A stretch of 64,000 bases of DNA. Source: Sphingomonas sp. HMP6. GTDB lineage: Bacteria > Pseudomonadota > Alphaproteobacteria > Sphingomonadales > Sphingomonadaceae. The stretch covers positions 2,355,501 to 2,419,500 of the forward strand of contig NZ_AP022672.1 of NCBI RefSeq assembly GCF_013374095.1. Direction: 5' to 3'. Under the pieces are notes generated by a model. The model ran no database searches, was not told the DNA's origin, and saw only the letters and a list, made by a program, of their open reading frames with translations. Shown here one piece after another: positions 44,239 through 53,305 of the stretch. The translations under genes and the position numbers were made by a program. How positions within the stretch are numbered: position 1 is the first letter of the stretch; each line of letters starts with the position of its first letter.

Positions 44239-46178
44239 ACGTTCTGCGCCACGGTGTCTAGGAAGGGTGCGAACGGGCAATTGACGTAGCGCAACCGGAC
44301 GCCCGCGGCGACCGGTACGACGATCGTATCGGCACGGATCGCGAGCGGCGCATTGCCGATCCCGCCGACGCGCGCAGCGGCATTGGCGACGCCCAGAAAG
44401 CCGATCATATCGTCCTGATCGATCCCGTCGCCCGATACCCCGATCGCGCCGACCAGCACATTCCCACGATAGATCGGCACCGATCCGGGGAAGATTTGAA
44501 TGCCGTTCTGCAACCGATTCTGCCCGGTCGCGGCATCGGGGATGAAGCTGCAACGCTGCGGCGTGTCGCTCTCGCTAGCGCCCGTGACGAAGCCGAGATG
44601 CTGCGCGAGGTTGGTCAGGATCAGCGCCGATTGCAGCCCGGTCGAGAAGGGATTGAACTGTGCGATCGGGCGCGAGAACGGGCCGTTCGGGCGGCCGACC
44701 TCACCATCCGGGAAATAGGGTCGTGAGAGGTTGCCGCCCGCGCGATCCGAAAAGGCGATGGCGCCGGTCAGCGCGGTCGGATTGTTGAGGAAGGCGCGCG
44801 CGGCGGGCACGAAACTGCGCACATCCGCGCTCGGATCGGTGAGAAATTGCGCGCCCGCTTGGGTGCCCGAGAAGAAGGCTGCGGTGCGCGCTTTTTGCAG
44901 CGACACGTCGGTGCCGAAGATCGGCGCATCGGGCGAGCGTACCACGCCGAGCACGCTGCCGCGCGTATCGACCAGCGATATGCTCACTTGCGCGCGGCTG
45001 TCGAGCGGCTGTCGGATCTGCGCGCGCGCGCGGGTCATCACGGTAAAGGCTTCCTGCAGCAGGGCGGTGGCCTCGGTGGCAGTGATCGGTTGGGTCACGT
45101 CCACGCCATCCGTCCCCCCGCGGATCGGGAAGCGGTTGGTGCCGGCGCCGTCGGTCAGGACGAAAGCATCGCGATTGCTGAATTCAGCAGTGGTCGCCGC
45201 GCGGATGCCCGAGCCTTCGCTGCCATAGACCGCGCCCGCTAGGATCGCCGGGAGCGGCGTGCCGAAATAGCCGCGTACCGCGACCAGGCTGCCGAGCGCC
45301 GGGTCGGTCGCCGCATAACTTGCGCTGCCGTTGGTCAGCAGCGCGCCATAGGCCGCATCGGAGTAGCGTAATAGCGTGCCGTCGACCGTGATGCGGTCGG
45401 CTAGGATCGCGGACGGCGCTTCGAAGCCTAACGTCGCGGCGAGCGCGATCGCTTCCTCCGGGTCGCTGTCGACATTGGTGATATCGGGATCGAAGCCATA
45501 CACCCCGTCCGCCATCACCCCGACGCCGCCGACCAGCACGCCATTCTTGTAGAGAGGAAAGCCGCCGGGATCGGCGGCAAGGCCGAGCGGCGAGCGCTTT
45601 GGACCGATCAGCGCCGCACTGCCGACCGGTCCGTAGCGGGCCGCCAGATCCGAGCACGGCAATTGACTGAACTGCACGCCGAGCAACGGCCCGCTTTCGA
45701 GACCGACCGCTCCGGGGGCAGGGGGGAAATGCTGCTGGACGATCTCGCTCGCGGTGCGCGTCGAGAAAGCGTTGCCGCCGCTGGAGAGATAGGCGCCGGT
45801 CACCGCCTTGGCGATGGCACCCGCTTCGGCCGGGATGCTGAGGTTCTGCGCGTCGATGCTGGCCCCGTTGGGGGCGGGGCTGGTCGTGGCGGTGGCGCGT
45901 GCGCCGGTCATGCGGAACACCGCCAGCACATTACCGACGCGGTCGGTGACAGCGATGACCGCAGGGAGCGACCGCGCGCGCGCCTCGGCGGCGGCATGGG
46001 CGACGACGTTTTGGACATCGGCGACGCTCAGCGCCTCGCCGGCCGGTATGGCGTAGAGCGCGGTTGGGCTTGGTGTCGGCGTCGGTGCTACGATTGCGCT
46101 GGAGGTGCCGCCACCACCACCGCTACATCCCGACAGGATCAGCGCCACCCCGCTAAGCCAAGTGCCCGTATGCCGCAT
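44223..46178 (-). CDS. Lipoprotein with tandem HbpS/GlcG-like domains
   Basis: 651 residues. Lipobox LSGC with Cys at 18, then a glycine and Pro/Thr linker. Two copies of the HbpS/GlcG fold follow: the first has VIAVTDRVGNVLAVFRMTGA and YKNGVLVGGVGVMADGVYG; the second has SISLVDTRGSVLGVVRSPDA and YRGNVLVGAIGVSGDGIDQDD. Proteins of this family bind haem or related small molecules, so haem handling or redox sensing next to multihaem cytochromes is plausible. The start overlaps the cytochrome stop (TGATG at 46176-46180) and the stop overlaps the porin start. Confidence 0.78.
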   Translation of the reverse strand: MRHTGTWLSGVALILSGCSGGGGGTSSAIVAPTPTPSPTALYAIPAGEALSVADVQNVVAHAAAEARARSLPAVIAVTDRVGNVLAVFRMTGARATATTSPAPNGASIDAQNLSIPAEAGAIAKAVTGAYLSSGGNAFSTRTASEIVQQHFPPAPGAVGLESGPLLGVQFSQLPCSDLAARYGPVGSAALIGPKRSPLGLAADPGGFPLYKNGVLVGGVGVMADGVYGFDPDITNVDSDPEEAIALAATLGFEAPSAILADRITVDGTLLRYSDAAYGALLTNGSASYAATDPALGSLVAVRGYFGTPLPAILAGAVYGSEGSGIRAATTAEFSNRDAFVLTDGAGTNRFPIRGGTDGVDVTQPITATEATALLQEAFTVMTRARAQIRQPLDSRAQVSISLVDTRGSVLGVVRSPDAPIFGTDVSLQKARTAAFFSGTQAGAQFLTDPSADVRSFVPAARAFLNNPTALTGAIAFSDRAGGNLSRPYFPDGEVGRPNGPFSRPIAQFNPFSTGLQSALILTNLAQHLGFVTGASESDTPQRCSFIPDAATGQNRLQNGIQIFPGSVPIYRGNVLVGAIGVSGDGIDQDDMIGFLGVANAAARVGGIGNAPLAIRADTIVVPVAAGVRLRYVNCPFAPFLDTVAQNVCQGL

Positions 46179-47620
46179 CACCGCAGCACCCGGATCGCGC
46201 GCACCGCGTCGCGCAATGCGCTGCGAAACTCGGCAGGGCGATAGCCATTGGGTTCGCGCACGGCGACATAGGCGCGGTTGATATTGACGCGAATCCCGGC
46301 TGCCGCACCGATCGTGATGCGCCCTTGCTTGACCAATGCATTGAGCAAAGTGTCGACTGCCATCACCGCTTGCGCCGAGCCGGTATAATCGGTGAAGCGC
46401 GGCTCGAGCGTCGGGCTGGCGAGCAGGTCGACCATCGCGAAGGCCGTGTCGCCTCCGGTCCCGCCTGCGGCAATGCGATCGGCAAGGGCAGATGCGGTCG
46501 CCGCCAATTTGCGCCCTTCGGCAACCGCCGCCGGTCGATCGCGTGCGAGCGCTGCGTGAAAGGCGCGCGCATCGGCGTCGAACCGCCCGGCCAGCGCCGG
46601 TGCCGCGACGCGCGCGGCGGCGCTGAGCAGGATCATATTCTCGTCGTTGAACGGCGGCATGCCCGCTGGGATCGGGCGACCGGGATTGCTCTCCCACGTC
46701 CGCGTCCGCGTCTCGCGATCGTAGATCGGGCGATGGCAGCTGTGGCAGTCGAAAAAGCTGAATTCGGGGAAGGCACCTTCGCTGCCGCGCGCCGGATCAC
46801 CATAGAGCGTCAGCGCGCGATTGACCGCAAGCGCTTGGCCCACCGCCCACATTTGCACGCCGTCACTGCGACCCTTGCGTGCGGCATAATCGGCATCTTC
46901 ATTGTGATGCTGCTGGAGTGTCGAGAACAGGTCGAGCTCGAAGCTCAAGCGCGGGTGGCCGGCCGACATCATGCGGTGCGTAACGAACTGGCCTGCGCGA
47001 CCACTGCCGAGATGACAGTCGAGGCACACCCCCGCCCGCACCGTCGGTCGATCGAGCGCAATCATCCCGCGCGACACATTGGCGGCATGGCTTGCGCCTA
47101 CCGCATAATGCGACGCGATCCAGCCCGATGCTGGGCCGTGGCATGCCTCGCACCCGACCCCGTCACTGGCGCGGAAGCGAGGTCCCCGCGCGGTGGCGGG
47201 GGTCGCATGGCACCCCAGGCATGCAGGTGCTGCGCTCGGATCGCCGAGCCCCAGCGTCGCGGTGATTTGCCGGGCGCGCGTGCCCGACAGGATCGTGAAG
47301 GCGCGGCTGTGCGCGCCGCCTTGCGTCGAGGCTTCCTGCCAGCGCGCGAGCTCGTCCTGCCGTACGATCTTGCCGTCGGCTTCGAGCCGACCATGGCACA
47401 TCGTCCCGCCGCAACTCGCCACACCTTCAAACAGGCGCGGCGTGTCGGCAAACGACCAGGCGGGGACGAGCAGCGAACCCGCGAGCACCGACAGAGCCAA
47501 GACAAAGCCGGTCAGCGCGATGCGTAGCGACGACCCCGTCCTGTCCTCTTTGCGTCCCACGCGCGCTGCCCCCAAACCCCGCCGAGGCGCACCCTGCCAG
47601 AAGCGCGTCACGCGCGCCAC
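46178..47620 (-). CDS. Periplasmic multihaem cytochrome c (c554-like)
   Basis: 480 residues if GTG at 47620 is used; GTG at 47560 gives a more normal signal peptide (LRIALTGFVLALSVLAGSLL) and may be the real start. Haem motifs: CLGCH, CEACH, CLDCH, CHSCH, plus CGGTMCH (four residues between cysteines), so four or five haems. The arrangement (GVGCEACHGPASGWI and later FFDCHSCHRPIYD) resembles the cytochrome c554 family. The C-terminal 180 residues are helical and haem-free. It probably carries electrons across the periplasm to the outer-membrane pair. Overlaps the next gene by TGATG. Confidence 0.82.
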   Translation of the reverse strand: MARVTRFWQGAPRRGLGAARVGRKEDRTGSSLRIALTGFVLALSVLAGSLLVPAWSFADTPRLFEGVASCGGTMCHGRLEADGKIVRQDELARWQEASTQGGAHSRAFTILSGTRARQITATLGLGDPSAAPACLGCHATPATARGPRFRASDGVGCEACHGPASGWIASHYAVGASHAANVSRGMIALDRPTVRAGVCLDCHLGSGRAGQFVTHRMMSAGHPRLSFELDLFSTLQQHHNEDADYAARKGRSDGVQMWAVGQALAVNRALTLYGDPARGSEGAFPEFSFFDCHSCHRPIYDRETRTRTWESNPGRPIPAGMPPFNDENMILLSAAARVAAPALAGRFDADARAFHAALARDRPAAVAEGRKLAATASALADRIAAGGTGGDTAFAMVDLLASPTLEPRFTDYTGSAQAVMAVDTLLNALVKQGRITIGAAAGIRVNINRAYVAVREPNGYRPAEFRSALRDAVRAIRVLR

Positions 47621-47633
47621 TGCCCGCTATGGT

Positions 47634-48491
47634 TCACGGGACCTGATTGGGGGGCACGATCGGGCTAGGGAGCGGGTCGCCTCCGTTCTGACGTTCGCCC
47701 CCGCGCTCGAAGAACTGATCGACGATCGGGTTCAACACCAACGGGTTCGCGCCAGCGGGCAAGCGCCCGCGTTGCGCTTGTAGCAACGCTGCGAGCATTG
47801 CCGATCCGGCGTCCGACAGACGGAACGGGCCGATCGGGGCCTGTCCCGCAGCGGGAACGAACAGCGCCAGACCCTGCGTCTCGATCGGAACGGTCGCGTC
47901 GCCGACGGTAACGTCGATCGCGCCGGCGGCTTCGCCGCTCGTGGCGCCGGGGCCGCGCAGCAGGATAAGCGAGGCAGTCTCGGGATCTGCCTTATAGCCG
48001 GCCGGTACGCCGGCTTCCTGCGCGGCGATGCGGATTGCGTCCACGCCGACCGCGCCCTCGACGATCGTCCCGCGAATGCCGATCGAGGCGACGGGCGTGC
48101 GGATCGCCGATTGGCCCGGGTTGGCGTGCAGGGCCTTGCCCGACATGAAGCGGAACGCGCCCTTCGTCACCGACAGGCCGACGGCGCTGGCCTTGCGATC
48201 GGGATCGTAGAGGAAGCGATCGACCTTGATCCGGGCGTTGCCCCCGACAGTGAAGCTGGTGCGGTCGAGGAACAGCACTTGCAGCACGCTCGCCCGTCCG
48301 GTCTGGATGTCGTTGCCGAGCGAGACGCGTTCCTTGACCACCGCCTTGTGCGGCGCCGGATTGGCTTGCGTCGTCATGCGTACGTCATTGACGACGGCGG
48401 CGTTGACGCCGACGGTCTGCGCGGCAACGGGAAGCGGGAGGCTTGCGCAAAGCAAGGCGAGCGCGGTGAAATGTCCGGGCCGATCGGCCAT
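47634..48491 (-). CDS. FecR-domain exported protein
   Basis: 285 residues from ATG at 48491, preferred over the ATG 15 bases upstream because AGGAGG lies six bases before it and the protein then starts with a clean signal peptide (LALLCASLPLPVAAQ). The FecR domain is evident: VKERVSLGNDIQTGRASVLQ, LFLDRTSFTVGGNARIKVD, IRTPVASIGIRGTIVEG. Outside iron-signalling systems, FecR domains are found in periplasmic structural or ligand-binding proteins, which fits here since no sigma factor is present. The C-terminal 110 residues are less conserved. It follows the beta-barrel gene directly. Confidence 0.8.
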   Translation of the reverse strand: MADRPGHFTALALLCASLPLPVAAQTVGVNAAVVNDVRMTTQANPAPHKAVVKERVSLGNDIQTGRASVLQVLFLDRTSFTVGGNARIKVDRFLYDPDRKASAVGLSVTKGAFRFMSGKALHANPGQSAIRTPVASIGIRGTIVEGAVGVDAIRIAAQEAGVPAGYKADPETASLILLRGPGATSGEAAGAIDVTVGDATVPIETQGLALFVPAAGQAPIGPFRLSDAGSAMLAALLQAQRGRLPAGANPLVLNPIVDQFFERGGERQNGGDPLPSPIVPPNQVP

Positions 48492-48502
48492 GCTGTGCCT
48501 CC

Positions 48503-49768
48503 TCATTGGCCAAAGTTCCAGACGAGCCGCAATTCGCCGCCGACGCTGTGATAATCGACGAGCGCGCTCGCTTTATTGTAATCGCGCGCGGTATAACTCA
48601 CCGCCGCCTCGATATTGAGCCGGTCGACGATCGGCACGCCAAGCGCCGCGCGCGCGAAATAGCGGGTCTCGATCTGGCGTGCACCGAGCGCGGGTGTGCG
48701 GAACGCAACGTGCCGGATCGTGGCCGAAAGCGCGCCGTACAGGCCCTGCGCGGTGAGCGGCACCCGTACCGCGCCGAAGACGCGCCCGCCGGTATAGCCG
48801 AGTTGGCGCGTGTTGGCAGTCTTGTCCTCAAACGCTGCACCCAGCGCGTAAGTGACACCGCTCAGCGTGCTGCCCTGCAGATCGAGCGCCAAATCGTAGC
48901 GCGTGCCGTTGCGCGAGAAGAGCGCGGTCGAGCCGGCATAGTTCTGGTGGACGACTACGGCCTCAAATCCGATCCGGCTGCGCGCCGAAACCGGGACGGC
49001 CGCGCGCGCCGCACCGCCAAATTCGGCGACGAAATCGCGTCCCGCGATGCGGCCATAACGCCCGAAGAACCCGCCCGAAAGTTCGACATTGCCCTCCGAA
49101 ACGCCATAGCCCAGCTGAAGGTCGCCAATTTGGTAATCGAGGTCCGCGCCCGCGACTCTGTTCTTGGTCAGCGCGGTCAGGCGCCCGTATAAGAAACTGC
49201 TACCGCTCGGGATGCGCCCCGCCAGATCGAGCGATCCGATGAACGAGAAGCCGTCATCGCGAACGCCCTTGAAACCGGGCAGTGCGAATTGCACCGCGAG
49301 CGCCCCCAGCGCGTCGCTATCATAGGCCATCCCCGCCGCGACTTGCCCCGAAAACAGCGCCGCGCTGCCGCTTCCAGCGGGACGCGGCAGATCACCACAG
49401 GCGCGCTGGGTCGCGGCCCAAGCGGTGTCGCTGGCACCGATCCCGTTCAGCTTGGCGAGTTCGGTCGTTGCACGCGGGCGGTCGCCGAGTTTGCAGAGCA
49501 GCCCGACATAGCGCAGCCGCGCCGATGCCGTCGCGGTGATCGACCCTTTGAAGAGCGCGCGCTCCAGCGTGGCGGCTGCGCCCAGCAGATCGCCTGCCTC
49601 TTCCTGCGTGCGGGCAAGCGCGATCGCACGGTCGGGCGACCCCGACGCATCGATGATCGAATCGAGATCGGTTTCCGCCTGTTGCGCCGTTGCAGGTGCT
49701 GCAAGCAACAGCCCTCCTCCTGCCAACGCGATACAGCATCGCCTGGCGCGCTTTTCCCACCGACTCAT
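48503..49768 (-). CDS. Outer-membrane protein with helical-repeat N-terminus and beta-barrel
   Basis: 421 residues. A signal peptide (CCIALAGGGLLLAAPATAQQ) is followed by a TPR-like helical stretch (AIALARTQEEAGDLLGAAAT, then RLRYVGLLCKLGDRPRA) and about 280 residues of beta strands ending in aromatic FGQ. This plan matches the Slam/DUF560-type outer-membrane proteins, which help surface lipoproteins cross; that role would suit the lipoprotein and surface cytochrome in this operon. First gene of the minus-strand operon, with the promoter in the 298-bp gap shared with the cyclase gene. Confidence 0.72.
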   Translation of the reverse strand: MSRWEKRARRCCIALAGGGLLLAAPATAQQAETDLDSIIDASGSPDRAIALARTQEEAGDLLGAAATLERALFKGSITATASARLRYVGLLCKLGDRPRATTELAKLNGIGASDTAWAATQRACGDLPRPAGSGSAALFSGQVAAGMAYDSDALGALAVQFALPGFKGVRDDGFSFIGSLDLAGRIPSGSSFLYGRLTALTKNRVAGADLDYQIGDLQLGYGVSEGNVELSGGFFGRYGRIAGRDFVAEFGGAARAAVPVSARSRIGFEAVVVHQNYAGSTALFSRNGTRYDLALDLQGSTLSGVTYALGAAFEDKTANTRQLGYTGGRVFGAVRVPLTAQGLYGALSATIRHVAFRTPALGARQIETRYFARAALGVPIVDRLNIEAAVSYTARDYNKASALVDYHSVGGELRLVWNFGQ

Positions 49769-50066
49769 GTGACCCCCTTCTTTGCATGGAACATTTCATC
49801 GTGTTTCCCGACACTTGAAACGTCCAACATTCGCCCGTTACTACCGTACCCGACAATCTTACGCGCACTGATATGGGAGAGAATAGGACCGACCCGACAT
49901 TTGCGGCGATACCCACGACGGGCATTGGTCGGCTGTGCTTGACGTCGCTGTACAGTACCGCGTTCCGCGCTTGGGCGAAAGGCTTGGTTCGCCTTTCTGC
50001 GGAAACTTGGTATTCGAGGGTCAGCTGACGTCCAGCGTCGTGGCCTGGGGACTAGGGTGCCGCCGG
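49769..50066. promoter_or_regulatory. Divergent intergenic region between the barrel operon and the cyclase gene
   Basis: 298 bp without a clear gene, between divergently transcribed genes, so promoters for both should lie here. The cyclase frame is open back to 49935, but the composition there is not coding-like. No specific operator was recognised; a CRP-type site was looked for and not seen. Confidence 0.4.
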
Positions 50067-52307
50067 ATGGGGAGACGGGCGATACGGGGGGTGTTTCACC
50101 ATCTGACCAACAAGCGCGGCGCGATCCTGATCGGGCTGGCGGCATTGCTGAGCGTGCTTACGCTGCAGGTCGCCGGGTTTGCCGGGACCGATCGGCTGGG
50201 TCTTTTGCTGTTCGACCGGTATCAACGGGCGGCACCGCGTGCGTTCGAGGATGCAGGCGTTCGGATTGTCGACATAGACGATGAGTCGATCCGGCGGCTG
50301 GGGCAATGGCCGTGGCCGCGTACCGATGTTGCGGCGTTGGTTCGGAAGTTGACGGCGGCGGGAGCGTCGACGGTGGCGTTCGATGTTGTGTTCGCGGAAC
50401 CCGACCGGACTTCCCCCGCCTTGCTGGCAAAGCGTGTCGGACTGGAGGGCGGGGCGGCGCCGATCGTCGCGGCGCTCGCGGCGATGCCCGATCATGATAC
50501 AGCCTTCGCCCAGACTTTGCAGGAAGCACCGAGCGTGCTCGGCTATTTCCTGACGCGCGAGGGTAGTGCGGCGGCGATGCCGCCCAAGGCGGGGATGGCG
50601 GTCGTCGGCTCGCCGCCGAGTGCGGGCGTGCCGCGTTTTCCGAACGCGATCCAGCCACTTGCCCCGTTACGCGATGCGGCGAGCGGCGGCGGCTTCGTCA
50701 GCCTGATCGGCGATGCCGACGGGATCATCCGCAAGGCCCCGCTGATTGCCTTTCAGGGCGATCAACTGATGCCCGCACTGTCACTCGACGCCTTGCGGAC
50801 GGCGCAAGGGGCCGGGTCGATCACGGTCAAATCGAGCGACGCGAGCGGCGAATATGGTGGCGAGGGCGAGGTCGTCTCGCTCAAGACCGGGCGGTTCGAA
50901 GTCCCGACGACGCATGCCGGCGAGCTGTGGATGTATTACACCGCCCCGCACCCAGAGCGCGTGGTGCCCGCGTGGAAGATCCTCACCGGGCAACTGTCGG
51001 CGTCCGAAATGGAGCGCGAGTTTTCCGGGCGGATCGTGTTGATCGGTACCGGGGCGGCGGGGCTTCGCGACCTTGTTGCCACGCCGGTGCAGGACCGCGA
51101 ACTGGGCGTGATGGTCCATGCCCAGGCGATCGAGCAGATGGTGCTCGGCAAATTCCTCGTGCGGCCCGATTGGGCGGTGGGGCTGGAGCGGTCGTTGCTG
51201 CTGGCGCTCGGACTCATTCTGGTGCTGGCGCTGCCGCTGATCGGCGCGGTGCGCGGGGCGGTGCTTGGCGCGGTGCTAGTGGGCGGCGTCGGCTATGGCA
51301 GTTGGTACGCGTTCCGCGCGGACGGATTTCTGCTCGATCCGACCTATATCGTCCTCGGGCTGTCGGCGGTTTATGCGGTCGAGACGGTATGGACCTATTA
51401 TCGCGAGGAGCGGCAGCGCGCCTATATCCACCGCGCGTTCGACCGCTATCTTTCGCCCGACATGGTCAAGCGCATCGTCGACGATCCGGGGCAGCTCGAA
51501 CTCGGTGGCGAAGAGCGTGAGATGACCGTGCTGTTCTGCGACATTCGCGGTTTCTCACGCCTGTCGGAACAGCTCGATCCGCAAACCATCATCCGCTTCC
51601 TGATCGCGTTCCTGACGCCGATGTGCGACGTTTTGCTGAACCGCAAGGCGACGATCGACAAGTTCATCGGCGATGCGATCGTCGCCTTCTGGAACGCACC
51701 GCTCGACGATCCCGAGCAATACGCCAATGCCGCGCGGGGGAGCCTCGCGATGGTTGAACGGCTCGCCGCGCTCAACCGCGATTGCCCGCCGGATTGGCCC
51801 GGCAACGTGCAGATCGGGATTGGGCTGAATGCCGGGCCGTGCTGCGTCGGGAATATGGGGTCGGCGCAGCGCCTGTCCTATTCGCTGATCGGCGACACGG
51901 TGAACCTCGCCTCGCGGATCGAGGGGCTGACCAAGCTGTTCGGCGTGCAGATCGCGATCGGGAGTGCGCTCGCGGCGCATTTGCCGGACTTCGCGGTGCT
52001 GCCGCTCGGGCGCGTGCGCGTCGTCGGGCGCGCAGCGAGCGAGACGGTGTTCGTGCTGCTGGGGGATGAGGCGCTCGCGCAAGACGCCGCCTACCGCGCC
52101 TTCGCGGCGGGGCATGGGGTGCTGTTCGATGCATATCATGCGCGCGATTGGGCCGGGGCGGCAGCGTTGATCGAGGCCGGGAGCGATCCGGCGGCGGGGT
52201 ATGGCCTGGCGAAACTGTATGATTTGATGCGCGACCGGATTGCGGGGTTTGCGGTCGATCCGCCGGGCGCGGATTGGGAAGGCGTATTCGAGGCGACCGA
52301 GAAATAG
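50067..52307 (+). CDS. CHASE2-domain adenylate/guanylate cyclase
   Basis: 746 residues from ATG at 50067. A TM helix (AILIGLAALLSVLTLQVAGF), then a periplasmic CHASE2 sensor (about 40-350, with VRIVDIDDESIRRLGQWPWP and FDVVFAEPD), three TM helices (about 370-450) and a class III cyclase domain. The cyclase has metal-binding Asp in LFCDIRGFSRLSE (about 490) and IDKFIGDAIVAFW (about 530), and YSLIGDTVNLASRIEG. Substrate-choice residues were not assigned; cAMP is more usual in this architecture. A cyclic-nucleotide-binding redox protein and a CpdA-like phosphodiesterase downstream suggest a local signalling circuit. Confidence 0.9.
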   Translation: MGRRAIRGVFHHLTNKRGAILIGLAALLSVLTLQVAGFAGTDRLGLLLFDRYQRAAPRAFEDAGVRIVDIDDESIRRLGQWPWPRTDVAALVRKLTAAGASTVAFDVVFAEPDRTSPALLAKRVGLEGGAAPIVAALAAMPDHDTAFAQTLQEAPSVLGYFLTREGSAAAMPPKAGMAVVGSPPSAGVPRFPNAIQPLAPLRDAASGGGFVSLIGDADGIIRKAPLIAFQGDQLMPALSLDALRTAQGAGSITVKSSDASGEYGGEGEVVSLKTGRFEVPTTHAGELWMYYTAPHPERVVPAWKILTGQLSASEMEREFSGRIVLIGTGAAGLRDLVATPVQDRELGVMVHAQAIEQMVLGKFLVRPDWAVGLERSLLLALGLILVLALPLIGAVRGAVLGAVLVGGVGYGSWYAFRADGFLLDPTYIVLGLSAVYAVETVWTYYREERQRAYIHRAFDRYLSPDMVKRIVDDPGQLELGGEEREMTVLFCDIRGFSRLSEQLDPQTIIRFLIAFLTPMCDVLLNRKATIDKFIGDAIVAFWNAPLDDPEQYANAARGSLAMVERLAALNRDCPPDWPGNVQIGIGLNAGPCCVGNMGSAQRLSYSLIGDTVNLASRIEGLTKLFGVQIAIGSALAAHLPDFAVLPLGRVRVVGRAASETVFVLLGDEALAQDAAYRAFAAGHGVLFDAYHARDWAGAAALIEAGSDPAAGYGLAKLYDLMRDRIAGFAVDPPGADWEGVFEATEK

Positions 52308-52316
52308 GCTTGGCTC

Positions 52317-53189
52317 TCAGCGCGTGGGCACGCCCAGCGCTGTTGCCTCTTGCTGCAAACGCATGGCTGCACCCGGATTTGCGCCAATCGCCGCCGCCAG
52401 CGCAACGCTTGCCTTGGCCGGTTCGCCGAGCGTCATGCGGCTGCGCATCAACATGATCCAGCCGTCGACATTGGCGGGGTCCGCCTTCAATTTCGTTTCG
52501 AGGCGCGACACCATCGTTTGCGCCATGGCGGCTTGTTCGGACGGCGGGAGCGCGGCGGCGGCCTGCACTTGCGCTGCGTCGGGGCCGCTCGGGTGCAGGG
52601 CAGACGGCGCGATGGCGGCGAGTTTCGCGGTCACATCGATCCGGTTGATTTTGCTGACCTGTATAATGGTGCGGCGCAAATCCTGCTCCCATGGCGCACC
52701 GGGCGGCGTGTCGCGCAGCAGCGCGAACCAATCGTCGATCGCGCCACGATGGTCCCCCGACAGATCGCGCTGGACGGCGAGAAAATAGCGGCTGCGCGGA
52801 TCGCGCGGGTCGAGCGCGATCGCCTTGCGGAACGCGGCGAGCGCGGGCGGCGGCATCGGATCGGTCGCGCTGCCCATCACGCGCGCTTCGCCCAGCGCCG
52901 ACCACAGATCGGCGCGATCGGGCGCGAGCGTGGTGGCGCGCTCGAACGCCGCCGTCGATGCGGCAAAATCCTGCGCATCGAAGCGGGCGAGGCCGAGCGT
53001 TTTCCATGCCTCGGGATCGTTCGGGCGCTCGCGCGTCGCATCCTCTGGAGCGCGTACCGGGCCGGACGGTATGGCGCTGACCGACGCCGGGCTTTCCACG
53101 CGCGACGGCAGTGCGCGCCACACCAGTACGCCTGCGAACAGCGAAACCGCCGCGCCGAAGAGCAGCCAGCCGACCCGAACCTGCCCCAT
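52317..53189 (-). CDS. TPR protein resembling cytochrome c biogenesis factor CcmI/CycH
   Basis: 290 residues: one N-terminal TM helix (VGWLLFGAAVSLFAGVLVW), then tetratricopeptide repeats (DPEAWKTLGLARFDAQDFAA, RADLWSALGEARVMGS, then PRDPRSRYFLAVQRDLSGDH). This is the plan of CcmI/CycH, which presents apocytochromes for haem attachment; such a helper makes sense next to genes with more than twenty haem sites. The assignment is by architecture and context. It is transcribed toward the cyclase gene, ending ten bases from it. Confidence 0.7.
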   Translation of the reverse strand: MGQVRVGWLLFGAAVSLFAGVLVWRALPSRVESPASVSAIPSGPVRAPEDATRERPNDPEAWKTLGLARFDAQDFAASTAAFERATTLAPDRADLWSALGEARVMGSATDPMPPPALAAFRKAIALDPRDPRSRYFLAVQRDLSGDHRGAIDDWFALLRDTPPGAPWEQDLRRTIIQVSKINRIDVTAKLAAIAPSALHPSGPDAAQVQAAAALPPSEQAAMAQTMVSRLETKLKADPANVDGWIMLMRSRMTLGEPAKASVALAAAIGANPGAAMRLQQEATALGVPTR

Positions 53190-53305
53190 GGCGACTCCCT
53201 CCTAGCCCGGCGGAGGGTAGCGCGATTAGCGCCATATGCTAGACGGTAGCGCAGGAGCGGGATGGGCACCGCCCGTGTCGATGGCCGAAACAGGGGGATT
53301 GCGGG

